Shown: piece by piece, positions 15,231-25,500 of the stretch
Layout of the letters: every line of letters starts with the position of its first letter
Numbering within the stretch: position 1 is the first letter of the stretch
Program-made: the position numbers and the translations under genes
The notes under the pieces: generated by a model
What the model saw: only the letters and a program-made list of their open reading frames with translations
What the model was told of the DNA's origin: nothing
Database searches by the model: none
DNA from: Bacteroidaceae bacterium
GTDB lineage: Bacteria > Bacteroidota > Bacteroidia > Bacteroidales > Bacteroidaceae
NCBI GenBank assembly: GCA_024401115.1
Contig: JAKSLP010000020.1
Span: forward strand, 1 to 47,129
Direction of reading: 5' to 3'
DNA length: 47,129 nt

Positions 15231-15249
15231 TTTCTTATCCTAATATATA

Positions 15250-15277
15250 AAAGGGTTGACCGTTGGGTCAACCCTTT
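15250..15277. terminator. Bidirectional terminator after pnp
   Basis: A perfect 12-bp stem (15250-15261 with 15266-15277, loop GTTG) sits between the convergent ends of pnp and the acetylesterase gene, with a T-run on the plus side. Confidence 0.9.
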
Positions 15278-15278
15278 T

Positions 15279-17369
15279 TTATTCTACATAGGCACTCCTG
15301 AAGGTTGAGGCTGGCAAGTGCTGGCCGTTCACCAGATTGGCTGTGGTGTAGGGCTGGAAGGCATACCGCACAAAATGCGGCTTTTCCACCTGCGGGCAAC
15401 TGACACGCACTTCACTGCCGGTAATTACTGCTGTGGCCGGATAATACAAGCCATCGTAAGTGGCCACCTCGAAACCGCGTACCGGCATGCCGTCACCGGT
15501 GGCTAACTCCTGTGCGTAATCAAACTGCACCCGGATGGCATTTCCTTCCCGTACGGCATTCCGGAATAGCGGGCCGCTTGGAACCACATCCTTCCGGCCG
15601 TAGTCGTTATGCAGGGCCCAGCGAACCAGGCGTTCACCCAATGGCTTCTTCTGATGGTAATGCACATCCAGCGAATCGCCCAAATCGGTACTGACAGCCA
15701 TACCCAGATGAGGAAGGTCATTCATCAGCCGGCGCTGAGAATCACGGAACCAGGGCCATGCGGGGCGGTTCAAACTGCTGAGTTGAACATAATAGAAAGG
15801 CATATCGGGTAGTTTCCATGCCTGTCGCCACGAGCGAACCAGCATCTGGAACATCTTCTCGTGCGATTCCACATTATGCGCGTTTGATTCTCCCTGGTAC
15901 CACAACACACCATTGATGGGCAGGTGGGTAAGCATCTCCACATTGGCCTCGTACATGTAGCATGGTTCAAACGGATGTCGCTGGAATTTGCTGCGGTTCT
16001 CGCCCATGTTTACCTTGGCACGCTCGCGGTTCCAATCCATCAGGAAGTCATTATTACTCCAGTCGTTCAGAATGGCAGGCAGTTCCAGTTCCATGGTGGT
16101 ACGGTCTATCCATGACTCGATACCCGACCCGCCCACGGCATTCTGAATGATGCCCACGGGCACCTGAATGGAATCCTGCAGCGCCTGGGCAAAATAATAT
16201 CCTATGGCACTGAATGCAGCAGCCGATTCTGGATTGCACTCCTGCCAGGTGGCGTGTGTCATGTAGCGCAGGTGGTTGATGCTGTCCAGCAATTCGGTTG
16301 GGAACGGATGGTTGTACGTGTCACTCAGCCACTGGTAGTTGAGCAGGCGTATCCGAGGGTTTCCTGCTTGGGGGATATCCTCTTTTCCTGTGGAACAATC
16401 CTTCAGAGCAAACTGCATGTTGGATTGTCCCGAGCACAGCCATACCTCACCCGCCAGGATATCTTTCACGGTCACGTGCTGTTTATCAGTCTTGACGGTC
16501 AGGGTATAAGGTCCGCCTGTTTTCAGCGGCTGAAGGGTCACTGTCCAGGTACCATCGGAAGCGGTGGTGGTGCGGTGCTGCTGTCCGGCAATGCTTACCG
16601 TAACCGGGTCGCCCACATTGGCTGTTCCGTCGATGGTCAGTTGGCGGTTGCGTGGCAGAACCATGTGGTCGGAGAAACACTCTGCCAGTTTTAATCCTCC
16701 GTAGTTTCCCGTTATGGCACTGTACACCACCTGAGCCATGATTCGGCTACCCTCCACATTGGGGTGTACATTGTCATGCAGCAACTCGGGATGGCGGTGA
16801 AGTGGGGTATAGAAATCAATCAGTTCGCAGTTACCGGCTTGTGCCACGGTGGCAATCGCCTCGCGGATCTGCAGGTTCCAGTCGCGTGTACCGCTCTGAA
16901 AACGGTAATGGGTATTCCGCTGGGGAGCAATCTTAGCCACCAGAATACGGCACTTGGGATTAAGGCTGCGCACGGAATCAACAAGGCTGAGATAGTCACG
17001 CACAAAATCCTCCCGGTAATGCGGCCAGGAACGGGGGTCGGTGTCATTCACACCCAGATGAATGACGGCGATATCGCAAGGTCGCTGCATGGCCAGATGA
17101 TACTCCTCACTGGCCATATAGGGACGGAAGGCGCGGTTAATAAGGGTGGCTCCGGGCTTTCCGTAGCGAATCACCTCATAGCCGTCTCCCAGCATCTGTT
17201 GCAGGATGGCCGGATAGGATTCGGTATCGGGGTTTTCCAAACCGGTGCCGTAAGTGATACTGTTGCCCAGGCAACTGACCTTTATCTTACCCGATTGTGC
17301 CATTGCGGGTGTGGCGGGCAATAGGAGCAATAGCATGCCCCATAAAGCCAAAAACCGGAAATTGATCAT
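15279..17369 (-). CDS. Secreted double-SGNH esterase (GDSL + sialate O-acetylesterase type)
   Basis: Likely removes acetyl groups from a glycan in the periplasm. The 696-residue protein has a signal peptide (1-24) and two SGNH-hydrolase modules. The first (about 28-220) has LGNSITYG with Ser37, GVND at 106-109 and a DxxH (Asp199, His202). The second (about 225-690) resembles sialate O-acetylesterases, with VWLCSGQSNM (Ser316), a beta-sandwich insert before it, and LWYQGESNAHN. All expected catalytic residues of the first module and the Ser region of the second are present. It follows the nucleoside-hydrolase-like gene by 14 nt and belongs to the rhamnosidase cluster, so an acetylated rhamnogalacturonan-type substrate is plausible. 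Confidence 0.85.
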   Translation of the reverse strand: MINFRFLALWGMLLLLLPATPAMAQSGKIKVSCLGNSITYGTGLENPDTESYPAILQQMLGDGYEVIRYGKPGATLINRAFRPYMASEEYHLAMQRPCDIAVIHLGVNDTDPRSWPHYREDFVRDYLSLVDSVRSLNPKCRILVAKIAPQRNTHYRFQSGTRDWNLQIREAIATVAQAGNCELIDFYTPLHRHPELLHDNVHPNVEGSRIMAQVVYSAITGNYGGLKLAECFSDHMVLPRNRQLTIDGTANVGDPVTVSIAGQQHRTTTASDGTWTVTLQPLKTGGPYTLTVKTDKQHVTVKDILAGEVWLCSGQSNMQFALKDCSTGKEDIPQAGNPRIRLLNYQWLSDTYNHPFPTELLDSINHLRYMTHATWQECNPESAAAFSAIGYYFAQALQDSIQVPVGIIQNAVGGSGIESWIDRTTMELELPAILNDWSNNDFLMDWNRERAKVNMGENRSKFQRHPFEPCYMYEANVEMLTHLPINGVLWYQGESNAHNVESHEKMFQMLVRSWRQAWKLPDMPFYYVQLSSLNRPAWPWFRDSQRRLMNDLPHLGMAVSTDLGDSLDVHYHQKKPLGERLVRWALHNDYGRKDVVPSGPLFRNAVREGNAIRVQFDYAQELATGDGMPVRGFEVATYDGLYYPATAVITGSEVRVSCPQVEKPHFVRYAFQPYTTANLVNGQHLPASTFRSAYVE

Positions 17370-17383
17370 TTGATGATGTGGTT

Positions 17384-18403
17384 TTATTTGCTAAAGTTTG
17401 CCGCCTTACGGAACCGTGATTCCATATCACCGAACAGCAGGCGGGTATCTACACTCTTATATACAATAATGTCACGTCCCTTCTTGGAGAAATCATACAA
17501 TCCCTCATCGGTGATGAAAGGGGCAGGAGTGGTTTCGTAGAAACAGCCGGCAGCACCGGGTTCAAAAGTGGTGGTCAGTGTACTGATCAGACACAGAGGG
17601 CTGTCACCAAGCACGTAGGTATCGGCCATTCGGGCAAAACCGCCCAATTTGCTGGTCAGGTATTCGCCAATCTTACCCAGTGGGGCAATCTTATCGTCCA
17701 TCTCGGCAAGGCTGTACATGCACTGGCGATACACATCGCGTGGAATCTGCCATAAGGCCAAGTCACTCTGATTGAATACCACCTTGGCGGCATTCACATC
17801 CAGGCGCAGGTTATACTCTACCAGGTTACGTCCCACATTGTGCTGAGGGGGGAACGGATGGCCGAAGTTGTATTCCTGGCCGCCAATCCACAGCAGCACC
17901 ACGTTTTTGGAGATGCTGGGGTCCATCAGCCATGCCGATGCAATGTCGGTCAGCGGACCTCCGAACAGCAGGTACAGCGGCTTCTCGGGAGTAGCTTTCT
18001 TGGCTTCGGCAATGATAAGCTTGGCACCTTCTGAAACCACCGGTGTCTTCTCATCTGTCATCGGCAGTGGAGCACCTGGCTGAATGTTAATCTGTCCGGC
18101 CTTACCGCACAATTCGGCAATCTCCTGGGCACGGCTCACCGAAATCTCGGCATTGTTTTTCTTGGCTTCGTCTTGCTTCTGGTTCCACGCACCCTGACTG
18201 CCCACATGGGCACCCACAATACCTCGCACGTCACTGCTGGTACACAGCAACTGATGTACCAGGTGGAAAAGACCGTCGCCGTCGCCACACAAATCATTAT
18301 CTACAAGAACCGCAGTTCTTGGGCCACGTGGGGCACCGGGCATCTGTGCATTAGCGGTTCCCAAAGTCAGTGCAGCCGCTACGGTAAGGATGATTTTCTT
18401 CAT
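17384..18403 (-). CDS. Exported nucleoside-hydrolase-like protein
   Basis: A 339-residue protein with a signal peptide ending ANAQ (residue 20). It is related to inosine-uridine nucleoside hydrolases, which cleave N-ribosyl bonds. The calcium-binding aspartates appear as D35-x-D37-x3-D41-x-D43 instead of the usual DxDxxxDD. Downstream are the LLFGGPLTDIASAWL segment and an FGHPFPPQHNVG stretch. Secretion and position in a glycan cluster argue for a glycosidase-like role rather than nucleotide salvage. The start at 18403 opens the signal peptide; an upstream in-frame start at 18490 would put 29 unlikely residues before it. It is followed by the acetylesterase gene after 14 nt. Confidence 0.8.
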   Translation of the reverse strand: MKKIILTVAAALTLGTANAQMPGAPRGPRTAVLVDNDLCGDGDGLFHLVHQLLCTSSDVRGIVGAHVGSQGAWNQKQDEAKKNNAEISVSRAQEIAELCGKAGQINIQPGAPLPMTDEKTPVVSEGAKLIIAEAKKATPEKPLYLLFGGPLTDIASAWLMDPSISKNVVLLWIGGQEYNFGHPFPPQHNVGRNLVEYNLRLDVNAAKVVFNQSDLALWQIPRDVYRQCMYSLAEMDDKIAPLGKIGEYLTSKLGGFARMADTYVLGDSPLCLISTLTTTFEPGAAGCFYETTPAPFITDEGLYDFSKKGRDIIVYKSVDTRLLFGDMESRFRKAANFSK

Positions 18404-18452
18404 AGGTATTAAATTTTTATATTTGGCATGAGCAGGAAGTTTCTGCATGATG

Positions 18453-18460
18453 CAAAGATA
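18453..18460 (-). promoter_or_regulatory. -7 box of the nucleoside-hydrolase/acetylesterase pair
   Basis: TATCTTTG on the minus strand, 49 nt before the start codon. No good -33 box. It lies downstream of the aldA terminator, so the pair probably forms its own transcript. Confidence 0.5.
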
Positions 18461-18495
18461 GTGAAAAATGTTGATAAAAGAAATATGCAATGAAA

Positions 18496-18537
18496 ATCCC
18501 TCCCCAAAGCCATCGGTTGACGACTTGGTGGAGGGAT
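18496..18537 (-). terminator. Terminator after aldA
   Basis: Arms ATCCCTCC and GGAGGGAT (18530-18537 and 18496-18503, minus strand) with a loop of 26 nt that can pair further, followed by TTTTC. It lies 23 nt past the aldA stop. Confidence 0.6.
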
Positions 18538-18560
18538 AAACTTTCAGTAATAGTTAGGGA

Positions 18561-19994
18561 TTATCGGGTTTGCAGATAAGTCACATGGGTTGAGAGATAT
18601 TCTTCAACACCGTGCTTACCGTCTGCACCACCGATACCACTCTTCTTCACACCGGCATGGAATCCTTGTATGGCCTCGAAATGGAAACGGTTTACATAAG
18701 TCTCACCAAACTCCAACTCACGGCAACAACGTGCAGCGGTATTAATGTCGTTGGTAAATACAGAAGAAGCCAAACCATATTCACAATCGTTAGCCCATGC
18801 CAGTACTTGGTCGAAATCTTCCCACTCTATGATAGGGAGAACAGGGCCAAATGTTTCCTCGTGAATAATATCCATATCCTGGGTGCAGTTGTCCAGCAGG
18901 GTTGCTGCATAGAAATAGCCCTTCTCGCCAACGCGGTGGCCACCGCACAGTACCTTGGCACCCTGCTTGATAGCATTGGCCACCTTTGCTTCTACGCTTT
19001 CCAGTGCACGCTGTTCTACCAGTGGGCCCATATCGATGTCGTCGGCAGAGAATGGATCGCCCACCTTAACTGCTTGGAACTTCTCGAGCAACTTAGCGGT
19101 AAGTGCTTCTTTTACATCCTTGTGGATATACAGACGCTCGGCATTGTTGCAAATCTGACCATTATTGCCAATACGGCTGTCGATGATGGCTTGAGCAGCC
19201 AGATCCAGGTCAGCATCTGGGAAAACAATAACTGGAGCCTTGCCACCCAATTCTAGGGAAACCTTTGTAATATTGTTGGCAGCAGCCTTCATGATGCTTT
19301 CGCCGGCACCTACTGAACCGGTAACAGAAACGATGTCAATCTTTGGACTTCCAGCCAGGGCGTTACCAATGACACTACCCTTACCGGTTACCACATTGAA
19401 CAGACCGGCAGGCAGACCTGCTTCGTGAACAATCTTGGCAAACTCGGTACAGTTCTCAGGAGTGAGCTGTGCAGGCTTGATGACGATAGAGCAACCTGCA
19501 ATCAGGGCAGCACCAGCCTTACGTGCAATCAGGAAGAATGGGAAGTTCCATGGCAGGATACCGGCAACCACACCGATTGGCTTCTTGCTCAGCAGGATGG
19601 TTTCGCCGCGGTTGTCGCTCTGGATAATCTCGCCTTCAATATGACGGGCAAACGAAGCCATATAATCGAAATACTCTGCAGTGCAGACAACCTCGGTAGT
19701 TGCCCAGCTGCGGGTCTTGCCCTGCTCACGCATGATGATTTCGATAAACTCGTTCTGACGTGCGCGGATGCCTGCAGCAAATTTCTTCAGGTAAGCTGCA
19801 CGCTCGCATGCAGGAACCTTTGCCCACTCTTTCTGGGCAGCCTTAGCTGCATCCAGTGCTTCTTCCACATCTTCAATGGTACCTTCTGGCTGACGGGCAA
19901 TCACCTCTTCTGTGCTTGGGTTCAGCACGTCAATCCACTTGCCCGAACGGCTCTCAACGAACTTGCCGTTGATGTACATCTGTAAATCTTTCAT
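18561..19994 (-). CDS. aldA: Lactaldehyde dehydrogenase-type aldehyde dehydrogenase (AldA)
   Basis: Oxidises L-lactaldehyde, the aldolase product of rhamnose and fucose breakdown, to L-lactate with NAD+. The 477-residue cytoplasmic protein is close to AldA in length and carries the expected sites: PWNFP (Asn150), LELGGKAP (Glu248), catalytic Cys282 in NNGQICNNAERLYI, and EETFGPV. The gene starts 21 nt after the GH78 rhamnosidase, linking rhamnose release outside with lactaldehyde disposal inside. The rhamnose isomerase, kinase and aldolase genes are not in the window. Another aldehyde substrate cannot be excluded. Confidence 0.88.
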   Translation of the reverse strand: MKDLQMYINGKFVESRSGKWIDVLNPSTEEVIARQPEGTIEDVEEALDAAKAAQKEWAKVPACERAAYLKKFAAGIRARQNEFIEIIMREQGKTRSWATTEVVCTAEYFDYMASFARHIEGEIIQSDNRGETILLSKKPIGVVAGILPWNFPFFLIARKAGAALIAGCSIVIKPAQLTPENCTEFAKIVHEAGLPAGLFNVVTGKGSVIGNALAGSPKIDIVSVTGSVGAGESIMKAAANNITKVSLELGGKAPVIVFPDADLDLAAQAIIDSRIGNNGQICNNAERLYIHKDVKEALTAKLLEKFQAVKVGDPFSADDIDMGPLVEQRALESVEAKVANAIKQGAKVLCGGHRVGEKGYFYAATLLDNCTQDMDIIHEETFGPVLPIIEWEDFDQVLAWANDCEYGLASSVFTNDINTAARCCRELEFGETYVNRFHFEAIQGFHAGVKKSGIGGADGKHGVEEYLSTHVTYLQTR

Positions 19995-20015
19995 GTTTCT
20001 ATATTTTATAAGGTT

Positions 20016-22466
20016 TTACTTTACTTCAATGCTGTTTTTGCCCTCATGCAGCGGATAGGTCTTGCCAGCCCATACAAATGAACCGCTAACCTGTGCTGGC
20101 AATTCAATCTCTGCAGTGAAGAACTCAGGTGCTTTCTTGCCCTTGCCGTCTTTCTTGTATTCGTATGCCACGGTGATCTCACCCTGTGGGTGAGGCATGC
20201 TGCCGCCAATCTTCTTGATATCGCCCAGATGAGGCTCAATCTTCACGGTCTTGAAGGCAGGAGAGGCACTGTCGATACCCAGCAGGGTACGGAAGAACTC
20301 GATGTTAGGACTTGCACCCCATGCATGGCAGTCGCTTCGGGTACCATCCACATCACTGGTTTCGCCCCAGGTAGTCAGGCCCATGCTGATGTTCTCACGC
20401 CAGATATCCAGCCATTTCAGGTAATCGTCACCCAAACCTACCTTGGTCAGTGCCTGGTGCAGGTAGAACTTGAAGTAAACGGTACAGTAATCCAACGTCT
20501 CGTCGGTCAGCATCTTGTTGGCCATATCCAGAGCCTTGCTGCCGTCTGCCAGACCGCACAGGATAGCCAGTGCCTGAGCATGCTGAGAGAACTGGTTCTT
20601 GTCGGTATTGTTGGCATATAATCCCTTGCTCTCTACCCAGTAAGCCTTGTTGATGGCATTGGTCAGCTGAGCTGCCTTGTCGGCATATTGCTTAGCCATG
20701 AATGCATTGCCCTGACGCTGTTCCATGTCGCCTAGCATCTGGTAAGCATACAGCAACTGCAGATCCAGAATGCTGGTACCGCCATCGTTGGCTGCTGGCT
20801 GAGGCACACCCATCTGCCATCCCTTGTTGTAGCACCAGTCGGTGAAGTTCCATCCAGGCAGACCGCTTACACGTCCGTCTGGCAAGGTGTATCTGCTAAA
20901 ATAGTGCAGAATCTGCTCAGCGCCAGGAACCAGGTCGAACACAAAGTCCTGATCGGCACCATACATCATGTAGTCATGCAGGGCATAGATGTAGTGCAGG
21001 GCGTATGGTGTGATGTACTGAGGCAACTCGCTAGGTGCGCGGCCCATGGTGATACCTTCTGCATTGCGGCTCATGTCTGCCTGGCGCAGGTAGTTCTTCA
21101 TCAGCCGGTCATCACCGGTATTATACAGGGAAACCAGTGCCTGGATACGGGTGTCGCCCAGGTACTGCAATTGCTCGTAGAAAGGACAGTCGGTATAGGT
21201 CTCGATGGCACACAGGCGGGCAGTACGCCAGCCAATCTCCATCATCTTCTGCAGTTCCTGATTGTCGGTGTCCAGTTTAGCTTTCAGCTGGAATGGGTAT
21301 CCTACGAAAGTGCCATAAACATCGTTCAGTACCAATGGCTCGTCCTGAGTTTCGATGTGAAGGTTCACATAGCGCCAGGTACGCCAATCCAGTGTGGTGA
21401 ACGACTGGTTGTCCTTACCGTTTGAGGTAATCTCGTCAAATCGTCCCACGAATCGCTTGCCTTCCACCTCGTTGCGATTGCCCTTCTTGTTGCCGTTCTC
21501 ACCGGTATACAGTGACTCAGCATACTGAATCTTCACTTTTGCTTGGGCACCCTTGCTCATATTCAGGGTAAAGAAACCGTTGGTTAGGTAATTCTGATCC
21601 AATAGGATGTCCACTTTCTGATGGGCAGGGACGGTAATCTCGCCCTGCTGTGCAGGGAATCCCTTAGGCAGTTTTATGCCGCCGTCCTTGCGCACTGTGT
21701 TCAGGCGCTGGTAAGTGCGCTCTACCTGTGGAAGAGTGGAGGGTACTAGTGGATGCCCCGAATATACGCCGGTACCGCTGGAATCGTCGTGAGGCGCTCC
21801 CATGGCATAAGGCTTGGCATCCTTCCAACCCTCCAGGGTATTGTCCGGATCCATCCAGTCGGCTATGTATTGGTTCATGTCCACACCTTCACCGGCTCCC
21901 AGAGCATAGTAGCCAGGAACGGATTGGCGGAGTGGGGTATAGGATGGGTCCTGGATACACTTCCAGGTTCCATCAGTATGCAACACCTTGGAGTCGCCCT
22001 CACCCATCAGGATAAAGCCTACTTGGATGGTGGCGTTAGGAACCGGTTTGAAGCGTCCTTCACTCCACACCTGTGCAGCTACCACATTCTTGCCGGATTT
22101 CAGGTAAGGAGCCAGATCGACTGTCTCGTAGTTCCAGTGCTTGGAATCGTTGCGGGCAGGACCCAGTGAAGCCAAGTGACCGTTGACATACAGCTTGTAG
22201 CGCTGGTCGGCTGATACATACACCTTGAACTGGGATGGCTGTGCGTTCAGGTTGATATCCTTACGGAAATAATACACGCCATACTGGTCGCGCTGTGAGT
22301 CAGGAACCTCAATCCAGGCGGCACTCCATCCTTCCTTCAGCATGTTGAAACTGGTACGCTGCTGTGCAGCCAGGATAGATTTCGCATTCGGGGCACCCCA
22401 TTGAGCCTGTGCTGGCAGTTGTGCAGCCAGCAGCAGGGCAGATAATGCTATCTTATAAATTTTCAT
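20016..22466 (-). CDS. GH78 alpha-L-rhamnosidase, secreted
   Basis: Releases terminal alpha-L-rhamnose from glycans in the periplasm. The 816-residue protein has a signal peptide (MKIYKIALSALLLAAQLPAQAQ, shown split: cleavage after AQAQ). An N-terminal carbohydrate-binding beta domain follows (YYFRKDINL, YVSADQRYKLYVNG), then a central linker domain, the (alpha/alpha)6 catalytic barrel with the characteristic ETYTDCPFYEQLQYLGDTRIQ block, and the late GETSDVDGTRSDCHAWGASP motif with a C-terminal beta domain. The start at 22466 is chosen because it opens the signal peptide and lies downstream of a good promoter. An in-frame upstream ATG at 22526 precedes the -7 box. It forms an operon with aldA. 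Confidence 0.92.
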   Translation of the reverse strand: MKIYKIALSALLLAAQLPAQAQWGAPNAKSILAAQQRTSFNMLKEGWSAAWIEVPDSQRDQYGVYYFRKDINLNAQPSQFKVYVSADQRYKLYVNGHLASLGPARNDSKHWNYETVDLAPYLKSGKNVVAAQVWSEGRFKPVPNATIQVGFILMGEGDSKVLHTDGTWKCIQDPSYTPLRQSVPGYYALGAGEGVDMNQYIADWMDPDNTLEGWKDAKPYAMGAPHDDSSGTGVYSGHPLVPSTLPQVERTYQRLNTVRKDGGIKLPKGFPAQQGEITVPAHQKVDILLDQNYLTNGFFTLNMSKGAQAKVKIQYAESLYTGENGNKKGNRNEVEGKRFVGRFDEITSNGKDNQSFTTLDWRTWRYVNLHIETQDEPLVLNDVYGTFVGYPFQLKAKLDTDNQELQKMMEIGWRTARLCAIETYTDCPFYEQLQYLGDTRIQALVSLYNTGDDRLMKNYLRQADMSRNAEGITMGRAPSELPQYITPYALHYIYALHDYMMYGADQDFVFDLVPGAEQILHYFSRYTLPDGRVSGLPGWNFTDWCYNKGWQMGVPQPAANDGGTSILDLQLLYAYQMLGDMEQRQGNAFMAKQYADKAAQLTNAINKAYWVESKGLYANNTDKNQFSQHAQALAILCGLADGSKALDMANKMLTDETLDYCTVYFKFYLHQALTKVGLGDDYLKWLDIWRENISMGLTTWGETSDVDGTRSDCHAWGASPNIEFFRTLLGIDSASPAFKTVKIEPHLGDIKKIGGSMPHPQGEITVAYEYKKDGKGKKAPEFFTAEIELPAQVSGSFVWAGKTYPLHEGKNSIEVK

Positions 22467-22483
22467 AGAAAAAATGCTTTTCG

Positions 22484-22513
22484 CAAAATTAGTGATTATG
22501 TTTGATTTGGCAA
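22484..22513 (-). promoter_or_regulatory. Promoter of GH78-aldA
   Basis: On the minus strand TTG (22511-22513), 19 bp, TAATTTTG (22484-22491), inside the short gap after the GH106 gene. It allows expression separate from GH106. Confidence 0.7.
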
Positions 22514-22529
22514 TGCTATTCTCCAAAAA

Positions 22530-25500
22530 TTATTTCACCTCAATCAACTGGACAGGACCTACCAGACCGGCTGGCTGCAGAGGACTGTCAGGATTATAAT
22601 AATGTGAATCGGTGAAGGTAATCTTCTCTGGGCAGTTGCTCTGCTGGTCACCGATCAGACGGTTCACCCATACATTGGTTACCTTAACCTCCAGCTGGTT
22701 GTCACCTTCTTTCAGTAGGCTGGTGATGTCCACACGGAAAGGCTTCTTCCAGATGATGCCGGCAGATGTGCCGTTGACAATCACCTCGGCCAACTCATGC
22801 ACCTCGCCCAGATCCAGGATGGCCTTGCCTTCCAGCTTGCCCACCTTCAGGGTATTCTGGTAATTGGCGGTACCTGAGAAGTACTTGATACCAAACTCCT
22901 CCGATTCGGTATAGGATGCCAGTCTGTCGAAGGTTGCCTCGGCAGGAGCACCACGCTTTTCCTGGAACTTCACTGCCCATGGGGTATCTACGGTCAGCAG
23001 GGTCTTCTCTACCTTGGCAGGCAGGGTAACCTCCATCTGCTCAGCCTTAACGCCGAATACGACGAATACCGCATCGTTAGGTGTCAGCTCCAAGGTAACG
23101 GTGGTACGCTCGCCCTCAATCTTATAGGATACTTCTTCAATCTTACCGGTTTCAGGATGCCATACCTGTGGCACGCGACCTGCGGTGCGGAATGAAACGG
23201 TGATGGTCTTGCTGTCCTCCACTGGACGGTTGATCCAGTAAATCTCGGCATGATCCAGTGTGCGGTGCAGGAACTTGATGCCCTCTTCTGTCTGGATGTC
23301 AGGCTGTACGCCTGCATTCTTCAGTACCTCTTCCATGGCAATGCCGGTTGAGACGTTGGCACGGTTGCTGTCCCAGATCTCAGCCACCAGCTGGTCGAAC
23401 TCTTCCTGTGAGTCAGCCAATCCCAGAGGATGCTGAGGCTTCTCGCCACCAATCAGTGCACCAGCCTTAGCCAACTCTGCCAGTTTCTTCAGGATAGAAA
23501 CAGACATGTATTCCACGTTCTTGTCCAGCCACAGCAGCTTGTACTGAGTGCCGCTGGCAGTAGAGTACAGGTTGCCGTTCTTGAACTGCAGCACCTTGGT
23601 CAGAGCGGTAGGGTTACAGTAGTCAAACTGATAACCGGCAGGAACAGTAGGAGCTCCATTGCCATAGAGGCTGGTGATGTTATCGTCCTCACCATAGTAG
23701 ACCAGCACGTCAGCCAGGTTCTTGCCCTGCTGCAGCATGTAGCTGCGGCGTGACATGTAATCCACCCAAGCCACAGCCTGTTCTGCCCAGGTATCGTGAC
23801 GGTTGAACCATTGGCCGATACCTCCCAGGCTCAAACCAGGAACATGCGCATCACTTGGCTGGTGAGCACTCTCGTGAATGACGAAGCGGTTGATACCCTC
23901 AGCCAACTCGATGTCGGCGATGGTCTTCAGGTTCTCAGGATACCAGCCATAGTACAACTCGCCCCATGCTGTCATGGATTCAGCTGCAGCAATGTTCTGG
24001 CCAAAGATGTGAGCTACCGAACCGGATTCCTTGTCGTCAGCCATGTACATCGTACGGATGGTCACACCGTCCTTGTCCTTGCCCAGCCATGGAGCGCTGC
24101 ACCACATGGCACTCATTGGCACCTCTGCTGTCTCCTTGACCGCCATACCGTCGGCAGTGTATACACGTCCAGCCTCGTGTGCCTCGCTGTAACGGCCCTT
24201 CATGCCGTATTCCTCCTTGGCAATCTTAGAGATCAGGTCATAGTTGCTGGCAATCAGGTCGCCGATGGTCAGACGCCAGTCGCGCAGGAAAGCGTCGCTC
24301 TGCTCTGGACTTCCCACGATATCGCCGGTCAGTACAGGCAGCCACTGATGCAGGTCGTATCCGCGGCGGTTCTTGAACTCGTCAAACATGGCAGGTGTCC
24401 ATGTCTCGTGCTCAGCCTCGTAGCTGTCGGTCAGCACATACTGGATACCCTTCTGGCCCACCATACCCTGAGAGGCCTCTTTATACATATCCAGATACTT
24501 GCGCATGTAATCACCGAATGCGATAGGATCCAGCTTGTCCACCTCCAGACCGGTTGCCTCGGGTGGTGCAGGGTGGTTCATCTTACCGGTCAGGGAGAAA
24601 CCAAAGCGGTATACACGCCAGTTGCCCTCCGGTGCATCCCAGGTCAGCACGCCATTCTTAACCATAGAAGTCAGGTCGATGACATCGGTTGCCTGAGCAA
24701 ACTGCTCACCGGCACTGGCAGGTGTAGCCATAGGTACATAGTGTCCGCCAGCAGCGTATGCAGCCTTTACCTCTGCCTGGTTGACGCGCGATGTGGTATA
24801 CAGGTTGAACTCGTTGATGGTGCAACCCTTAGGTGCTGGTGCAGGACCGCCCATTCCGAACATCGATGGACCAGCAGGACGTGGGTTGTTCACTTTCAGA
24901 CGGAAGTAGCGTGCGGTGGTAGCAGGCAGTGAGATGGTGCTCTGAGCCACACGTCCCGATCTTACCGGGCATACTTCCTTGTATTCTTTTCCGTCGTTGC
25001 TGCACTCCAGGGTCATGCCACCGTTTGAGCCGGCAGCCAGTACCATGCTGCGTACGGTAACATCCTGAGGAAACTCATACTGAATCCAGGAATAGCCTTG
25101 TGCACCCATCGGCAACAAAGGTCCGTTCATCAGATCACCGTCGGTCAGTTCGGCCATCGACACAGCATTGCCGTTTACGGTTACCTTGGCACCCAGCTGC
25201 TCCAGCGTCTTATCCTCATCGGTCAGTTTCAGTGCCACTACAGCCACATCCTCGTAGTATTCCTGGGTGTTGGCCTGTCCGCGTCCGGCAGGTGCAGCAT
25301 TCTGGAACGCACCTGTGGTAGTGAATGGAGCAGGGAGCATGATGCTCTGGCTGCTTCCGCCGTTCACCAGCACTTCTTTCCAAACCAGTTTTTTCATGCC
25401 ATCTTTTGGCTCTACCCAAGGGCCTCCGGTTGCACTCCAGCCGGGGGCTGAAGCCACGGTCATTTCCAATCCCAAGGAATCGGCTTTCTGTGTGGCATAG

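Noticed and set aside
22467..22526. Upstream ATG start for the GH78 gene
   Set aside because: It would place 20 polar residues before the signal peptide and lies upstream of the gene's promoter.
23796..24932. 378-codon antisense frame within the GH106 gene
   Set aside because: Shadow frame caused by codon bias; GH106 motifs lie on the other strand.
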